From Glandiceps talaboti (Eukaryota > Hemichordata > Enteropneusta > Spengelidae), in NCBI RefSeq assembly GCF_964340395.1, contig NC_135561.1, positions 8,868,732 through 8,906,231 of the forward strand: a stretch of DNA of 37,500 bases. Direction: 5' to 3'. A model generated the notes under the pieces. That model searched no databases and was not told the DNA's origin. It saw nothing but the letters and a program-made list of their open reading frames with translations. The position numbers and the translations under genes were made by a program. Below are positions 37,466-37,500 of the stretch, piece by piece (the stretch's first letter is position 1; the number at the start of each line of letters is the position of its first letter).

Positions 37466-37500
37466 ATCATGAATATTTATCATTCCTCATGAATATCAGC

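Overview
AT-rich nuclear DNA from an animal, almost certainly an invertebrate bilaterian. It holds one recognisable protein-coding gene, spread over about 20 kb on the minus strand, in a background of non-coding sequence full of microsatellites and locally duplicated minisatellites. There is no bacterial, organellar or viral gene content. Long introns, GT/AG splice sites and repeat density fit a metazoan genome. The species cannot be named from this sequence.

The gene is an odd-skipped-related (Osr/odd/bowl) C2H2 zinc-finger transcription factor. Two exons are firm. Exon 8666..8042 carries a low-complexity N-terminal region, the family motif around FDFANLA, a basic stretch, finger 1 and most of finger 2. 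Exon 4524..4245 completes finger 2 and adds fingers 3-5 before a TAG stop. A 3.5 kb intron with clean GTAAGT and polypyrimidine-CAG sites splits finger 2 in phase 2. Five fingers is the arrangement of Drosophila Bowl and the long vertebrate OSR2 isoform. I propose a first coding exon at 24847..24754 (31 codons, Kozak-like ATG, GTAACC donor, matching phase 1) across a 16 kb intron. With it the three exons sum to 999 bp, a 332-residue protein. This first exon is inference.

Layout: 1-4244 is 3' flank and probable 3' UTR, with a G-rich minisatellite, a TATG/TG microsatellite, a 22-bp palindromic array and a near-perfect CTCF core motif just past the stop codon. 4525-8041 is the finger-splitting intron, with a G-quadruplex motif, a long hairpin and a 137-bp tandem repeat. 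8667-24753 is the large intron, with at least eight local tandem duplications and a compact repeat-free patch near 12.9-13.3 kb that could be regulatory. 24.85-25.2 kb is the putative promoter side. 25.2-37.5 kb is upstream non-coding DNA with GAT, ATAAC, poly-C and GA arrays, two pairs of dispersed repeats, a foldback element and an octamer/palindrome cluster at the right edge.

No new multi-gene system is visible. The most interesting items are the possible distant first exon, the CTCF-like site and palindrome array in the 3' region, the intronic hairpin, and the dispersed repeat pairs.
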